Below the pieces are notes generated by a model that was not told the origin of the DNA, did no database searches, and worked only from the letters and a program-made list of their open reading frames with translations. Positions 1 to 12,939 of a stretch of DNA of 64,000 bases are shown here, piece by piece. The DNA is from CAVSUB01 sp963730995 (lineage in GTDB: Bacteria; Acidobacteriota; Vicinamibacteria; Vicinamibacterales; 2-12-FULL-66-21). The translations under genes and the position numbers were made by a program. The stretch spans positions 1,612,001-1,676,000 of the forward strand of contig CAVSUB010000013.1 in the NCBI GenBank assembly GCA_963730995.1, read 5' to 3'. How positions within the stretch are numbered: position 1 is the stretch's first letter; each line of letters opens with the position of its first letter.

Positions 1-490
1 GCTGAGCGCGGCCGCTTTGCCGTCAGGCCCCATCTGCGCCAGGGTGCCGATCTCGATGTTGATCTGGTTCGCTCGCGATCCGACCGCGTCGAACTTCGCC
101 TTCAGCTCCTTGAAGAACGCCGGATCCGGATTCTTTGCGTCCTGCGCCAGGTGCGAATGCTGGAACTCGACGTTATGGACGCCGTACTGGTCGATGTCGT
201 ACTGCGGGCAGATCCATCAGCGCGAGCGTCTGATTGAGATTGGGACTGGTGTTCCACGGCAGCCTCAGCATGCTGCCGTGATTGAGGCTCATGATGCCGA
301 TGCGCGCCAGCTTCGCCGCCGGGACGTTCGCTGGCCCGCCTCGGCCGCCGCCTGCAGGACCGCCGCCGCGTCCGCCGCCCTGGCCCGCCGGTTGGCCGGC
401 CGGCGCGGCCGGGTTCTGGCCCTGGCCGAATCCGAGCCCTGCCGATCCAAGCACACCTGCAGTCGTGACGAGGAATTTTCTGCGCTTCAT
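1..490 (-). CDS. Sugar phosphate isomerase/epimerase-like protein (partial, frameshifted)
   Basis: This is the N-terminal part of a secreted TIM-barrel sugar isomerase/epimerase-like protein that runs off the left edge. It starts at 490 with a twin-arginine-like leader (MKRRKFLVTTAG) followed by a Gly/Pro/Ala-rich linker. The frame then carries ARIGIMSLNHGSML, and after a one-base slip near 205-212 it continues as QYDIDQYGVHNVEFQHSHLA and ends at the edge with a short INIEIGTLAQMG stretch. The slip looks like one extra base in a CCC run on the coding strand, because removing it joins the two halves without a gap. Acidobacterial proteins of this family are often Tat-exported. The exact substrate cannot be told. 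Confidence 0.6.
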
Positions 491-601
491 ACGGCTCCGT
501 TCTCGCGGCTGCGGGAAGGCAGCTTTACCTGGATTCGATGGTCTCTCTCTTCGAGCCCGAGGTGAGTCTACCCGAGAATGTTCAGTCGTGGCATTCGGGG
601 G

Positions 602-4522
<3,921 letters not shown>

Positions 4523-4525
<3 letters not shown>

Positions 4526-5496
4526 AGCCTGATCGGCGTTTCGCCGTCTTCGTCGTGGATTCCGGTTTCTGCCCCGATGCAATCAGCACCGTGAACGGGT
4601 CGCCGACTCTGTCGCGCGCCGACGCCCACGCGCGCATCGCGCAAACCGGCGTCGGTCAGCATGGCTTCGAGCTCCTCGTCGCGGAAACCGAGGCGACGAT
4701 CGCCGAGCTTCGCGCGGACCCACTCTTCCTGGTGCTCCCGGAGATCGAGGACGAGCACGCGACCGCCCGGTACGGTGATGCGCGTCGCCTCCGCGACGGC
4801 GCGCGCCGGGTTCGACGCGTGGTGAAGGGCCTGCGACAGCAGGGCGACGTCGACCGTCGCGTCCTTGATCGGCAGCTTCTCGAGCTCGCCGCGCTTCCAG
4901 ACGACATTCGAGACGCGGCGGCGGGAGCCGAGCGCCTTGGCGCGATCGAGGACGACCTTCGAGCGATCGACGGCGATCACCTGCGTCGCCCAGCGCGACG
5001 CCTCGAGCGCGAGATAGCCGTCGCCGCAGCCGAGATCTGCGACCGTGAGCGGCGGAAGGAGAAACCCGAGCGCCCGCGACCAGGCCGCCCAGCTCCGGCC
5101 GGGCACGAACTGTCGCGCGTCGCGCGCATCCGCGACGTGACTATCGAAATTCTCCTTACGCAGCCGCAACACCTCCTGCAACCGCGCCTCGTCGGCCTGC
5201 ACGGCGGCATCGTCACCGGCGGCAGCGAACTGTTCCTGGAGCGCCGCCCAGAGCGCACGATGGCCGTTGTCGCTCAGCGCCGGGGCCAGGCGGAAATATG
5301 TGTAGCCGGCGTCCTTCTCCTCGCTGACCAGACCGGCGTCTTTCAGCATCCCGAGGTGCCGCGAGATGCCGGACTGCGCCAGACCGATGATGGACGTGAG
5401 CTCGGTGACGTTCAGCCGTTCGCGATCGAGCACGCGAAGCAGGCGCAGTCGGGCCTCGTCCCCGAGCAGACGGTAGAGCGCGGACGCCTGATGCAC
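4523..5496 (-). CDS. ArsR-type regulator fused to SAM-dependent methyltransferase domain (one frameshift)
   Basis: The N-terminal 80 residues form an ArsR winged helix (LLGDEARLRLLRVL, GLAQSGISRHLGMLKDAGLV). The rest is a class I methyltransferase fold (VADLGCGDGYLALE, ALHHASNPARAVAEA, GGRVLVLDL). ArsR-methyltransferase fusions next to methionine-cycle genes are known; the SahR type senses S-adenosylhomocysteine. A similar role in controlling metH is inferred from position. I prefer the GTG at 5496, right before the winged helix, over a GTG at 5595, because the extra residues look like untranslated leader and an ATCGAT palindrome (5533-5538), a possible operator, lies there. A one-base insertion near 4600 diverts the last 30 codons; in the corrected frame the protein ends VGDPFTVLIASG and stops at 4523, overlapping metH. 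Confidence 0.78.
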
Positions 5497-5747
5497 ATCT
5501 ATAAATCTACACCTATTGATGTCATTTGGCCAATCGATATGTGAATCCACCGGCGAACCCTGAGGCGGGGTCGCTGGCGTCGTGCCGCGCGTCACAATGC
5601 GGGCCGCCGGTGGAATTTCGATGCGAGATCCCTACGGGGAGGAATCCAGAACCGGCGCGCGGTTGGGTGTAGGATCGAACCGATCAAGGCCCATTGAATC
5701 GGAAGTGTCGGTTCGAAGGACTCAAGGGCCCAGGGTCGGTGCGCGCC

Positions 5748-6626
5748 ATGCCGCGACAGGACGGAACGAATCGAACCGCCCCCCCGTACAGTCCTCTCTT
5801 GAGCCGTCATTCGGACGACGGTCCGCCCCCCGCCACGACGCCCCACCACCGGGTCGGCGGCTACCACGAGTTCGCCCCACCGCCCGATCTGGCCGACGCG
5901 GTCGAGGCGCTGTGGATCCACGAGGCCGCCGGCGTGCAGGTGGCCGTGCACCGCGTCGTGCCCGACGCCGCCGTGAGCCTGTGCTTCATGGGCCCCCGCG
6001 CGCCCGACGGCGCCTCCGGCGCCGCACGGCTGCGGGTGATCGGCCCCGTGACGGCGCCGTACCTCTTCACGCCTCCGATCGGTCACCGCATGGAGGCGGT
6101 GCGCCTGAAGGTCGAGTGGTGCCGCCCGCTCCTGGGCGTGGCGCCGTGGGAGCACGCGAACGCGGAGCCGCTCTACGCGGACGTTCGCCCGGACCTGGTC
6201 GAGCCGCTGGAAGCGCGCCTCATGGCGAGCCGCGCGAGCGCCGACACGCTCCGGCTGCTGGTGGCGTTCCTGCGCGAACGCCTCGCCCGGCACGAAGTGG
6301 CCTGCGGGCTGCTGCTGTCCAGCATGGAATCGCTAAGGCGCGGCGCGGGTGCGACCCGCGTGAGCGAGCTGGCCCGCCGGTTAGGCGTCAGCGAGCGGCA
6401 TTTGCGGCGCCTCATGGTGGACGAAACCGGGATCGCGCCGCGCCACTTCTCGCGCATCCAGCGCTTCCACGCGTTGCTGCGTGCCTCGGACCTGGCTCCA
6501 CGCCCGTCGTGGGCCGCGCTCGCCGCCGACCACGGCTACGCCGATCAGTCGCACCTGATCCGCGAGGTGCGGCACCTGGCCGGCGTATCCCCCACGCGGC
6601 TCCACAAAGAGCGGGGCGCCGAGTAG
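5748..6626 (+). CDS. AraC family transcriptional regulator
   Basis: The C-terminal third is a two-helix-turn-helix AraC/XylS DNA-binding domain (VSELARRLGVSERHLRRLM, then WAALAADHGYADQSHLIRE, ending GVSPTRLHKE). The N-terminal part (FAPPPDLADAVEALWIHE, VVPDAAVSLCFMG) resembles the DUF6597-type sensor domain found in many short AraC proteins. I took the ATG at 5748; an in-frame TTG at 5694 is an alternative. The gene is divergent from the ArsR-methyltransferase gene and convergent with the following LamG-like gene. Its target and ligand cannot be told from the window. Confidence 0.85.
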   Translation: MPRQDGTNRTAPPYSPLLSRHSDDGPPPATTPHHRVGGYHEFAPPPDLADAVEALWIHEAAGVQVAVHRVVPDAAVSLCFMGPRAPDGASGAARLRVIGPVTAPYLFTPPIGHRMEAVRLKVEWCRPLLGVAPWEHANAEPLYADVRPDLVEPLEARLMASRASADTLRLLVAFLRERLARHEVACGLLLSSMESLRRGAGATRVSELARRLGVSERHLRRLMVDETGIAPRHFSRIQRFHALLRASDLAPRPSWAALAADHGYADQSHLIREVRHLAGVSPTRLHKERGAE

Positions 6627-6727
6627 CTCTCAGCCTCAGCTTCAGCTTTCAGCTTTCAGCTTTCAGCTTTCAGCTGTCGGCTGTGAGCTGTCGGCTGTGA
6701 GCTGAGAGCTATGAGTTGACAGCTCAC
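6625..6727. repeat. Degenerate AGCTTTC/AGCTGTC short tandem repeats
   Basis: Directly after the AraC stop the DNA is a run of 7- to 9-base units such as AGCTTTC, AGCTGTCGG and AGCTGTGAG, with at least four perfect CAGCTTT units. It ends at the hairpin at 6727-6759. A second, shorter run of related AGCTCTC units lies at 57150-57206, again beside the same hairpin. No coding potential is visible. Confidence 0.75.
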
Positions 6728-6759
6728 TGGAATTCACACCCGCCTCGCGTGAATTCCAG
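6727..6759 (-). terminator. Perfect inverted repeat CTGGAATTCAC/GTGAATTCCAG, copy 1
   Basis: An 11-bp perfect stem (6727-6737 with 6749-6759) encloses an 11-base loop ACCCGCCTCGC. It lies 2 bp beyond the stop codon of the minus-strand LamG-like gene, so it may end that transcript, although no T run follows. A near-identical stem and loop follows the TonB receptor gene at 57224-57252, which marks it as a repeated element and not only a chance terminator. Confidence 0.6.
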
Positions 6760-6761
6760 GA

Positions 6762-7911
6762 CTATTGGCTGACCGTGATGCCGTCGCGGTCGGGCAGGTC
6801 GGCGGTGATCGCCCACCCGCCGAACGTCTCACTCACCGCGAACCACAGCTCGTTGGGACCGCGCTTGAGCGGCAGGGCCAGCTCATCGAACAGCCCGACG
6901 ATGCCCGAGGAAATCCGGGTCGTGGGTCCCGAAGCCGTCGTTGCCGGCGTAGAGCATCCGGCCATTCAGGTAGACGCGCACGCGGTCGCTGAACCCGAAC
7001 CGGACGGGCACGGTGCGCGCGCGGTCGGACGTGATCGTGACGGCCGCCACGACGGTGTCGCGTCCGTTGCCGTTCCCCGCGAGCCGCGCCAGGTTGGCGA
7101 TGCCGCGCTCCTCGACGCCAAGCGTCTCCCAGGTCGCGGGCCCGGGCACCGCCGTCAGGTCGGCCACGCCGGTCATCAACGACTCGGCGAACGGCGCGGA
7201 GACGCGCCAGGTGCGCACGATGCCGGCGGGCGTGGAGTCGTTGAGCGCGGGCGGCGCGGAGCCGGGGACGGCGGGAGGCGTGCCGGCGACGGACGGCGCG
7301 GCGGCCGGCCGCACCACGAAGTTGGCGAATCGTGCGGCGCCGGGCCCCGCGAGGACGCCCACCTCGCCGGCGCCCTCCGGGCCGCGCAACCGCGGGATGA
7401 CCTGCACCGGGCTGTCGTCGCCGTCCACGTACAACTCGGCGCGTGTGCCCGACACCACGAGCTTCACGTGCATCCAGCGATCGTACGTCCACCGCGCCGT
7501 GGCCTCCCAGGCGGGGCCGGCGTAGATCTGCCAGGCGTACAGGCCGTGGAGCACCGGCGTGTACTGGGTGGCGTGCGGCTGGCCGCTCAGGTTCTCCCGC
7601 AGGTAGAACAGCTCGTAGTCGGCGTGCGTGGCGCCGCGGAAGGCGATGCCGGGAAACCCCGACACTTCACTGAAGGCGATGTCGAACTCGATGGTGCCGT
7701 TCTCGAAGCGGCTGTCCCGCAGCCACGCGGCGCCTTCACGCAGCAGCAAGGCGGTGCGTCCGCGATAGGGCTCGACGCGCCACTCGGCGGCGCTGATGGC
7801 CCACGCGGAGGCGTCGAACGGCTGTTCGGAGGGCTCGGCGGCGGCGAGCGCCACGACGGCCACGGGGAGCAACGCGCCGAAGCGCGCGAGGCGGGTAGCG
7901 TTGTGTTTCAT
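6762..7911 (-). CDS. Secreted LamG/DUF1080-like beta-sandwich protein (one frameshift)
   Basis: The protein starts with a signal peptide (residues 1-25, hydrophobic with an AAA cleavage region). It continues with a concanavalin-like beta-sandwich: ENGTIEFDIAF, FPGIAFRGATHADYELFYLR, WMHVKLVVSGTRAELYVDGD, GEVGVLAG. This pattern is seen in DUF1080 and LamG domains that bind or cleave glycans. A second beta domain (PVRFGFSDRVRVYLNGRMLY) completes it. A one-base slip near 6910 breaks the frame; the true C-terminus continues as VGLFDELALPLKRGPNELWF and ends at 6762. No catalytic residues can be assigned, so binding or structural roles are as likely as enzymatic ones. Confidence 0.65.
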
Positions 7912-8031
7912 GCCCCTACGCTAGCCGGCCCCGCCCCGAAACGATTGGACGTTTCGGACATCACCTCGGAAAGCGGGTACGATCCAGTGCGGAGATGTGC
8001 GAGGCTTGTGACACTCTGGAGACCCAGTCAT

Positions 8032-8277
8032 ATGGATAGCGCGACGACCTGCCCGCTCTGCGGAGCACCCAACAACTGCGGAGCAGCCGCCGGCAAGGAT
8101 GAATGCTGGTGCTTCTCCGCCGCGTTGAGTCCCCGGATCCTCGAGCAGATTCCTCAAAACCTGCGTGGATCGGTTTGTGTGTGTCAGACGTGTGCTCAAC
8201 GCGCCGATGCCGCGCTCAGCGGTACTGGAGCGAGCCGCCCCAATGGTGTTCCTTCGGGGGACAACTCAACTGAATAG
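8032..8277 (+). CDS. Cysteine-rich CWC family small protein
   Basis: An 81-residue protein with an N-terminal CPLCGAPNNCG motif, a central ECWCFS motif and a later CVCQTCA motif. This order of cysteines, with CWC in the middle, fits the cysteine-rich CWC family (small presumed metal-binding proteins of unknown function). The start ATG at 8032 places the first cysteine pair at residues 8 and 11. It ends 25 bp before the following secreted protein gene in the same direction, so the two may be co-transcribed. Confidence 0.75.
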   Translation: MDSATTCPLCGAPNNCGAAAGKDECWCFSAALSPRILEQIPQNLRGSVCVCQTCAQRADAALSGTGASRPNGVPSGDNSTE

Positions 8278-8302
8278 GAACGTGAAACGAGGAATCCTCA
8301 CG

Positions 8303-8860
8303 ATGAAGCCCATCGATCTGCGTCGCCATTGGCAGGTTCTTGCGACAGTTCTGCTGATCGGAACGATCGCGCCGGTGTCTCTCAGAGCGGACCAGCCATC
8401 CGCGAGCCAGCCGCTCGCCGGGCAGTCGGCGGCGCGTTCGACAGCCGCGGTCTCCCCCCAGAAAACCTCTCTGCCGGGTCTGAGGCGATTCCAGACCCCG
8501 CAAGCGGTCGTGGAAGAACACCTTTCAGCCATCAACGCATGCGATTGGCAGCGGTTGATGGCGCAATACCCTCCGGAGGCGCAATTCTTCCTCCCAGGGG
8601 GTCAGGTGATCAAGGGCAGAGATGCGGTCGGCGATCTCTTCAAGAGCTTCGTCAAACCGGTCAGCGAGGGCGGACTGTGTGGCCTCAAGTTCGAGACCGA
8701 GAACAGCTTTCCAGTGGGCGACACGATCAACGTGCAGTGGGTGGCACAAGCCAGCTTTCTCGCAGAGCCGTATCGTGGGGCCGACGCTTACGTCACCAAG
8801 GACGGGCTGATGTTCGCCCAGGTCACCACGTTCGACGGCGCCCAGATCAAAAAGAAGTAG
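8303..8860 (+). CDS. Secreted SnoaL/NTF2-like protein
   Basis: A 185-residue protein with a signal peptide (MKPIDLRRHW, then a hydrophobic stretch ending in LRADQ), a Ser/Ala-rich linker, and an NTF2-like cone fold. The opening helix AVVEEHLSAINACDWQRLMA, then FFLPGGQVIKGRDAVGDLF, and the beta strand NVQWVAQASF are typical of SnoaL-like domains. ATG 8303 is chosen because it begins the signal peptide and has AGGA about 10 bases upstream. NTF2-like exported proteins may be small-molecule binders or immunity-like proteins; no active-site residues can be assigned. Confidence 0.72.
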   Translation: MKPIDLRRHWQVLATVLLIGTIAPVSLRADQPSASQPLAGQSAARSTAAVSPQKTSLPGLRRFQTPQAVVEEHLSAINACDWQRLMAQYPPEAQFFLPGGQVIKGRDAVGDLFKSFVKPVSEGGLCGLKFETENSFPVGDTINVQWVAQASFLAEPYRGADAYVTKDGLMFAQVTTFDGAQIKKK

Positions 8861-8944
8861 GTCGGTGGACGGCGGACAAGGGTGAGCAGGTGACCGCAAA
8901 GTCGAGCTATACTCCGGCGGCTCCATTCAGAAGAGGTCACAAGC

Positions 8945-9820
8945 ATGAAGAAGCATCGCGCTGCGCCGGTGTCTCTGTCGGTGTGTTTGATGTCCGCGGC
9001 GCTGCTCTTCCAGGCTGTGGCCCGCGCGCAGGATGCGGCCGCCCCGGCGGCCACCCTGAGCTGCGCAGAAATGGAGACCTACCTCAAGACCGCGAAGGTG
9101 GTCTCGGAGAAAGGTACTTCAGTCGGGATCACCGCGCCGTCACGCGCGATGCTGGACAACGGGACACTCCGGCACGAAGCGTCGATCCAAACCGTTGACA
9201 TCAGGAAGACCTCGTTCGAAGGCAGCCGCGGTACCGAGCTGAACTTCCGTGATGCCTGGCAGTTCAACGTCGCCGGCTACGAGCTTGCGAAGATGCTCAA
9301 GCTCAACATGGTTCCCCCGTATGTCGAACGGCGGGTGGGCGGCAAGGATGCGTCGGTGTCGTGGTGGGTCAACGACGCGATGATGGAGAGGGAGCGGTTC
9401 CAGAAGAAGATCCAGCCGCCCCAACCCTTGAAGTGGAACGAGCAGCTCTATGCCGCCCGGATCTTCCACCAGCTGATCGCCGACACCGACTTCAACATGA
9501 CCAACGTCCTCATTACGAAGGACTGGCGCATCTGGATGATCGACTTCAGTCGGGCGTTCCGGCTGACGAAGACCATCAATGACCCGAAGGAGCTGACGCG
9601 CGCGGATCGCACCCTGCTGACGAGCATGCGTGAGCTGACGCCGAACGGCGTGCAGCAGGCGCTCGGGAGATGGCTGGCCAAGGGTGAGATCGACGGGCTG
9701 ATGGCGCGGCGCGACCTGATCGTGCAGTTCTTCGACAAGGAAGTTGCCGCTAAAGGGGAGACCGCCGTTCTGTACGACCTCCCTCGAACCAGCGAAACCT
9801 GCGGCGCCGGCCTCCAGTAG
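8945..9820 (+). CDS. Secreted protein with a kinase-like (HipA/FAM20-like) fold
   Basis: The protein has a signal peptide (residues 1-29, ending ARAQD). The mature part shows a pattern reminiscent of atypical kinases: NFRDAWQFNVAGYELAKML in an N-lobe-like position, then the helix QLYAARIFHQLIADTD, a catalytic-loop-like DTDFNMTNVLI (Asp, then Asn five residues on), and WRIWMIDFSRAF, where Asp-Phe takes the place of the metal-binding DFG/DFD. HipA, PI4K-type and FAM20C-type kinases share such Asp...Asn...Asp spacing. No glycine-rich loop is visible. Activity is unproven; it may be a degenerate or non-kinase member. It stands 84 bp after the SnoaL gene in the same direction. Confidence 0.5.
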   Translation: MKKHRAAPVSLSVCLMSAALLFQAVARAQDAAAPAATLSCAEMETYLKTAKVVSEKGTSVGITAPSRAMLDNGTLRHEASIQTVDIRKTSFEGSRGTELNFRDAWQFNVAGYELAKMLKLNMVPPYVERRVGGKDASVSWWVNDAMMERERFQKKIQPPQPLKWNEQLYAARIFHQLIADTDFNMTNVLITKDWRIWMIDFSRAFRLTKTINDPKELTRADRTLLTSMRELTPNGVQQALGRWLAKGEIDGLMARRDLIVQFFDKEVAAKGETAVLYDLPRTSETCGAGLQ

Positions 9821-9991
9821 GACGTAACGCCTGAATCAGTAGCAGCCGCTCCGTTGTCGCAGCTGCGGATTCTGGGCGAAACCACACGATGACGCGCAAC
9901 TGATTCAACGGATACGAGCCACTAGCAGCCACGCGCCCGGAAAGATCAGCCCTCGCGGTGGTCGGGTGCGGATCGTGATTGCCCCACTGGG

Positions 9992-10667
9992 CTACGGCGA
10001 CTGTCGGAGATAATCCTGGCTCAGCCGCCGCAGCTTTCCGGCGAGGTCATGGGTGAGATTGCGCTGGAAGACGATCCGGGTCTCGGGATCGGCTTCGAGA
10101 TACGGCCGCAGCGTTGCCACTTCCCACCGCAATGCACGCAGCGGCTCCGACTGTCACCGCGTCCACTTCGGCCGGGGCACCGCTCAGCACGAGTGCGGAG
10201 CCGACGATATCTCCGGCCCCCAGCTCACCCAGGAGTCGTCCGTCCTTCGACAGACGCACTTTGCCGCGGACAACGAGTGCGATCGCCCCGGCCGGCGTGC
10301 CGTGCTCGATCAGACGCTCGCCGGGAGCCGCTGTGGTCCAGGACCCGAGGCTGACAAGCTGCAGAAACTTGCGAGACGGCAGTTGCGCGAACGCAAGCCG
10401 GCGAACCTCCTCCTCGTCGGGCGTCAGCTTGACCGGACGACGTTCGAGGTAGAGACGCCAGGATTGGAAGGAATTGATCCCAGCGAAAACGATACTCCAG
10501 GCGATCGGGGGCCACTGCGGTGTGGGCTGAAGGACGAAGTACGGGAGCGAAATCAGCGACGCGGCCACCGCGAACAGCCGCAGCCACAGAATGTCGCGGA
10601 CGCTGTATGCCACCAGCAGCAGGAGGTTGGCCGCGTGAATGAAATAGTTTGGATTGAATGAGTTCAT
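9992..10667 (-). CDS. Popeye-like membrane protein with cyclic-nucleotide-binding domain (one frameshift)
   Basis: The N-terminus holds two to three membrane helices (NYFIHAANLLLLVAYSV, LRLFAVAASLISLPYFVL, WPPIAWSIVFAGINSF). A cytoplasmic cNMP-binding beta-roll follows (GERLIEHGTPAGAIALVVRG, LLGELGAGDIVGSALVLSG). A one-base slip near 10130 diverts the frame. In the corrected frame the C-terminus reads ALRWEVATLRPYLEADPE and FQRNLTHDLAGKLRRL, which resembles the end of Popeye-type proteins, and stops at 9992. A role in ligand-gated signalling at the inner membrane is inferred from the fold only. Confidence 0.65.
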
Positions 10668-10744
10668 GTTGACTTCCCCGCACCCGAAACGCCACCGGGC
10701 TCAAGCCCATCCTTGAATCCTGAGCTACCTCGTGGGAGACAGCC

Positions 10745-10948
10745 TCAGGGACCGTAGGACCGTACCGTGTCGGGGACGTCGACTGGGATGCGCGAGAGCC
10801 GTCCACCCTCGAGGCGTTCCACATGGTTCAGATGGGCGCGGCAGCGGCGATTGATTGGTACCGAGTCGTCCTTCGTGACAGTCACGTCGTAGAAGAAATC
10901 GCCCCGCCGTTGAGGGTAGTACGCCTGCAGCATTGGAGCCTGCCTCAA
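10745..10948 (-). CDS. Short hypothetical ORF
   Basis: A 67-codon frame starting at TTG 10948 (or ATG 10933). It contains YYPQRRGDFFYDVTVTKDDS and ends VPDTVRSYGP. The sequence is of normal amino-acid composition and could be the C-terminal remnant of a larger enzyme. No family is recognised, and there is no clear ribosome binding site. Confidence 0.25.
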   Translation of the reverse strand: MRQAPMLQAYYPQRRGDFFYDVTVTKDDSVPINRRCRAHLNHVERLEGGRLSRIPVDVPDTVRSYGP

Positions 10949-11263
10949 TCGTACTTTTAACGGTCGCTCTCAAAATCTGGAAAATCCCTGGATCGGCTAA
11001 GGATCGCCGGGCGAAGTGCCCGGCAGGTTCGATTCGATGGTCTTCTGCTCGGCAAGGCAGGACGCCGCGCTGAGGCGGACCGGAGGCTCTCTCGGAGGAC
11101 GTGCTCGACGATTGGCTGAACAGATGCTGGATTTTTCGTTAAGCTGAACACCTGAGGATAGCCGACCGGACATTCAACACAATCTGCCCATTATTCGTGT
11201 CGAAGCCAAGTCCATGCGGCGGAGAGCAATGTTTTTCGGCGTCAAGGCTCAGGAGGCCCATGG
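10949..11263. other. Intergenic region, no gene seen
   Basis: About 315 bp between the small minus-strand frame and the outer-membrane barrel gene. No complete reading frame of convincing composition, tRNA or strong inverted repeat is visible. The only clear signal is AGGAGG at 11251-11256, the ribosome binding site of the next gene. Confidence 0.4.
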
Positions 11264-12718
11264 ATGGCTCGCGCGTCTACCTTTTCGCCGATTGTTCCCT
11301 TGGCATGGCTTTTCGCGGTCCTGACACCTGTCTGCGCCGGCGCACAACCTGCGAGCGCCGGCAGCCAAGCCGCCGCGCCAGGGAACGATCCAGGCAATAC
11401 GGGCTCCGCCTCGCCCTCGCCCTCGCCACCGCCGGAGGCCCTCCCTTTTCGACCCAGCAACTTCAATCTCTCAGTTCTCGGCGGCCGCGGATTAATACGA
11501 GCGCGGTCTCCCTATACGCTCCCGTCAGGCCAGGTTGCCGTCGGCGGCTCCGTCCTGAACTTTGATCGCAATCCTGGCGATACTGACTTCATGGATTTCG
11601 GGTTTCAGCTGGCGCTGGGACTGTCCCGGCACACCGAGGTGTTCCTCCGGGTCTCTCCGGTCTTGCGGACGAACAGCGTTGGTCTGGATCCCGTCGGCTT
11701 TCCTGTTCCGCCCCTGGACCTTTTCATCGACACGTACCCGACACCGGCCGTGCGCACCGGCCCGGTGTTTCTCTTCGCCCAGGAAGTGCCCTACAAGGCC
11801 TACGATGCGAGGACCGTCCTGATCGATCCGCCCAGTCACGGGGCGTTCGCGCAGTCGTCGGGCGATATCACGATCGGCGGCAAGTGGAATTTTCTCTCGG
11901 AAGATCGGCGCGACCGGCTCGGCCTCGGCGTTCGAGCCTACGCCGACATTCCGACGGAGAAGCCGAAGTACAACACCCCGCAATGGCGGGACGTCAACGG
12001 CGTTTCTGGAAAGGGATCCATCGGGCTGGACTTGCTGGGGGCCAAACGCCTTGCCGGTACGGAAGTGCTCGTGAACATCGGCTACGAGCACGTCGGCGAT
12101 CCGGATCGCGGGCTGCGCATTCAATTCGTCGATTCGTCCCGCCCCACATCCGACGGGTTTCTCGTCGGCGCGCCGCAGGAGGTCAAACTCGATCTCCACG
12201 ACCAGCTCACCTTCACTTCCGGCGTTTCGTTCCCACTCAAGATCTGGAAGCAGGAAGTGTGGCTGCTCGGCGAATTCGACCACACGCGTTACATCGGCCA
12301 CGGTATCCCCGTGGAACGCATCGTGAGTCCGACCGAACTGCGAGTGGGTCTGCAGCTCTTCTTGCCGTGGTACAAATCGCTGGCGCTCGGGCTGGCGGCT
12401 CAGATGCTGTTCATTCACGCGGGAGACGGCGACATGCGGGCGACGTTCCTGCACGCGCCGGATGGGAGAGGCGACATCAACTTCAGCGACAATGTGGACC
12501 CGGCGCTTGCGTCGCAGGTCAGGGCGTTTCTAACCAGCCGGGGAGCGTCCACGTCTGACAACAGCTCCAGGGTGTTCTCCACCAACAATGCTGCGTTCGA
12601 TGAGTGGCGGAATATTTCGACTGCCCCAAAGCGAGTCGTCGCCCAGGGTAACACCAACTTCCTGATCTCTATCACCTGGCGTGTAAACCTGCATCCCGCC
12701 CCGGCCGCGGCGAAGTGA
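11264..12718 (+). CDS. Outer-membrane beta-barrel protein of unknown function
   Basis: A 484-residue protein with a signal peptide (ending AGAQP) and a Ser/Pro-rich linker (residues 30-55). The rest alternates polar and apolar residues as in a transmembrane beta-barrel: GGSVLNFDRNP, MDFGFQLALGLSRHTEVFLR, DITIGGKWNFLSEDRRDRLG, VEVLVNIGYEH-like strands, ending FLISITWRVNL. ATG 11264 is preceded by AGGAGG at a 7-base gap. It resembles porin-like DUF3187/transporter barrels in general pattern, but no named family is certain. Confidence 0.6.
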   Translation: MARASTFSPIVPLAWLFAVLTPVCAGAQPASAGSQAAAPGNDPGNTGSASPSPSPPPEALPFRPSNFNLSVLGGRGLIRARSPYTLPSGQVAVGGSVLNFDRNPGDTDFMDFGFQLALGLSRHTEVFLRVSPVLRTNSVGLDPVGFPVPPLDLFIDTYPTPAVRTGPVFLFAQEVPYKAYDARTVLIDPPSHGAFAQSSGDITIGGKWNFLSEDRRDRLGLGVRAYADIPTEKPKYNTPQWRDVNGVSGKGSIGLDLLGAKRLAGTEVLVNIGYEHVGDPDRGLRIQFVDSSRPTSDGFLVGAPQEVKLDLHDQLTFTSGVSFPLKIWKQEVWLLGEFDHTRYIGHGIPVERIVSPTELRVGLQLFLPWYKSLALGLAAQMLFIHAGDGDMRATFLHAPDGRGDINFSDNVDPALASQVRAFLTSRGASTSDNSSRVFSTNNAAFDEWRNISTAPKRVVAQGNTNFLISITWRVNLHPAPAAAK

Positions 12719-12939
12719 GCGCGCACGGGAAATCAAACCCAACTCCGCCCCAATTGTCGCCGCTCGCCGTACTTCTGGGGCGACCGGCGCACGCCATGAG
12801 TGGGAGAACTCACGCGCTCTGCTGATACGAAGGTGGAACGACCAGAGTGCTCGACGCGATCGGCAGGCTTGTAGGACTGGCCCCCGACCTCAAGAAGGCC
12901 AAAAGACTTCCAGGAGTAGAATCCGGCGCAAGGGTCACT

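Noticed and set aside
6625..6727. CRISPR array
   Set aside because: The units are 7-9 bases, without spacers of constant length, and no cas genes are near.
9832..9907. TGAATCAGT/ACTGATTCA inverted repeat after the secreted kinase-like gene
   Set aside because: Nine bases separated by about 58 is weak evidence in an otherwise featureless gap; not listed as a feature.
11021..11045. GGTTCGATTC stretch resembling a tRNA T-arm
   Set aside because: No matching acceptor, D- or anticodon stems could be found around it.
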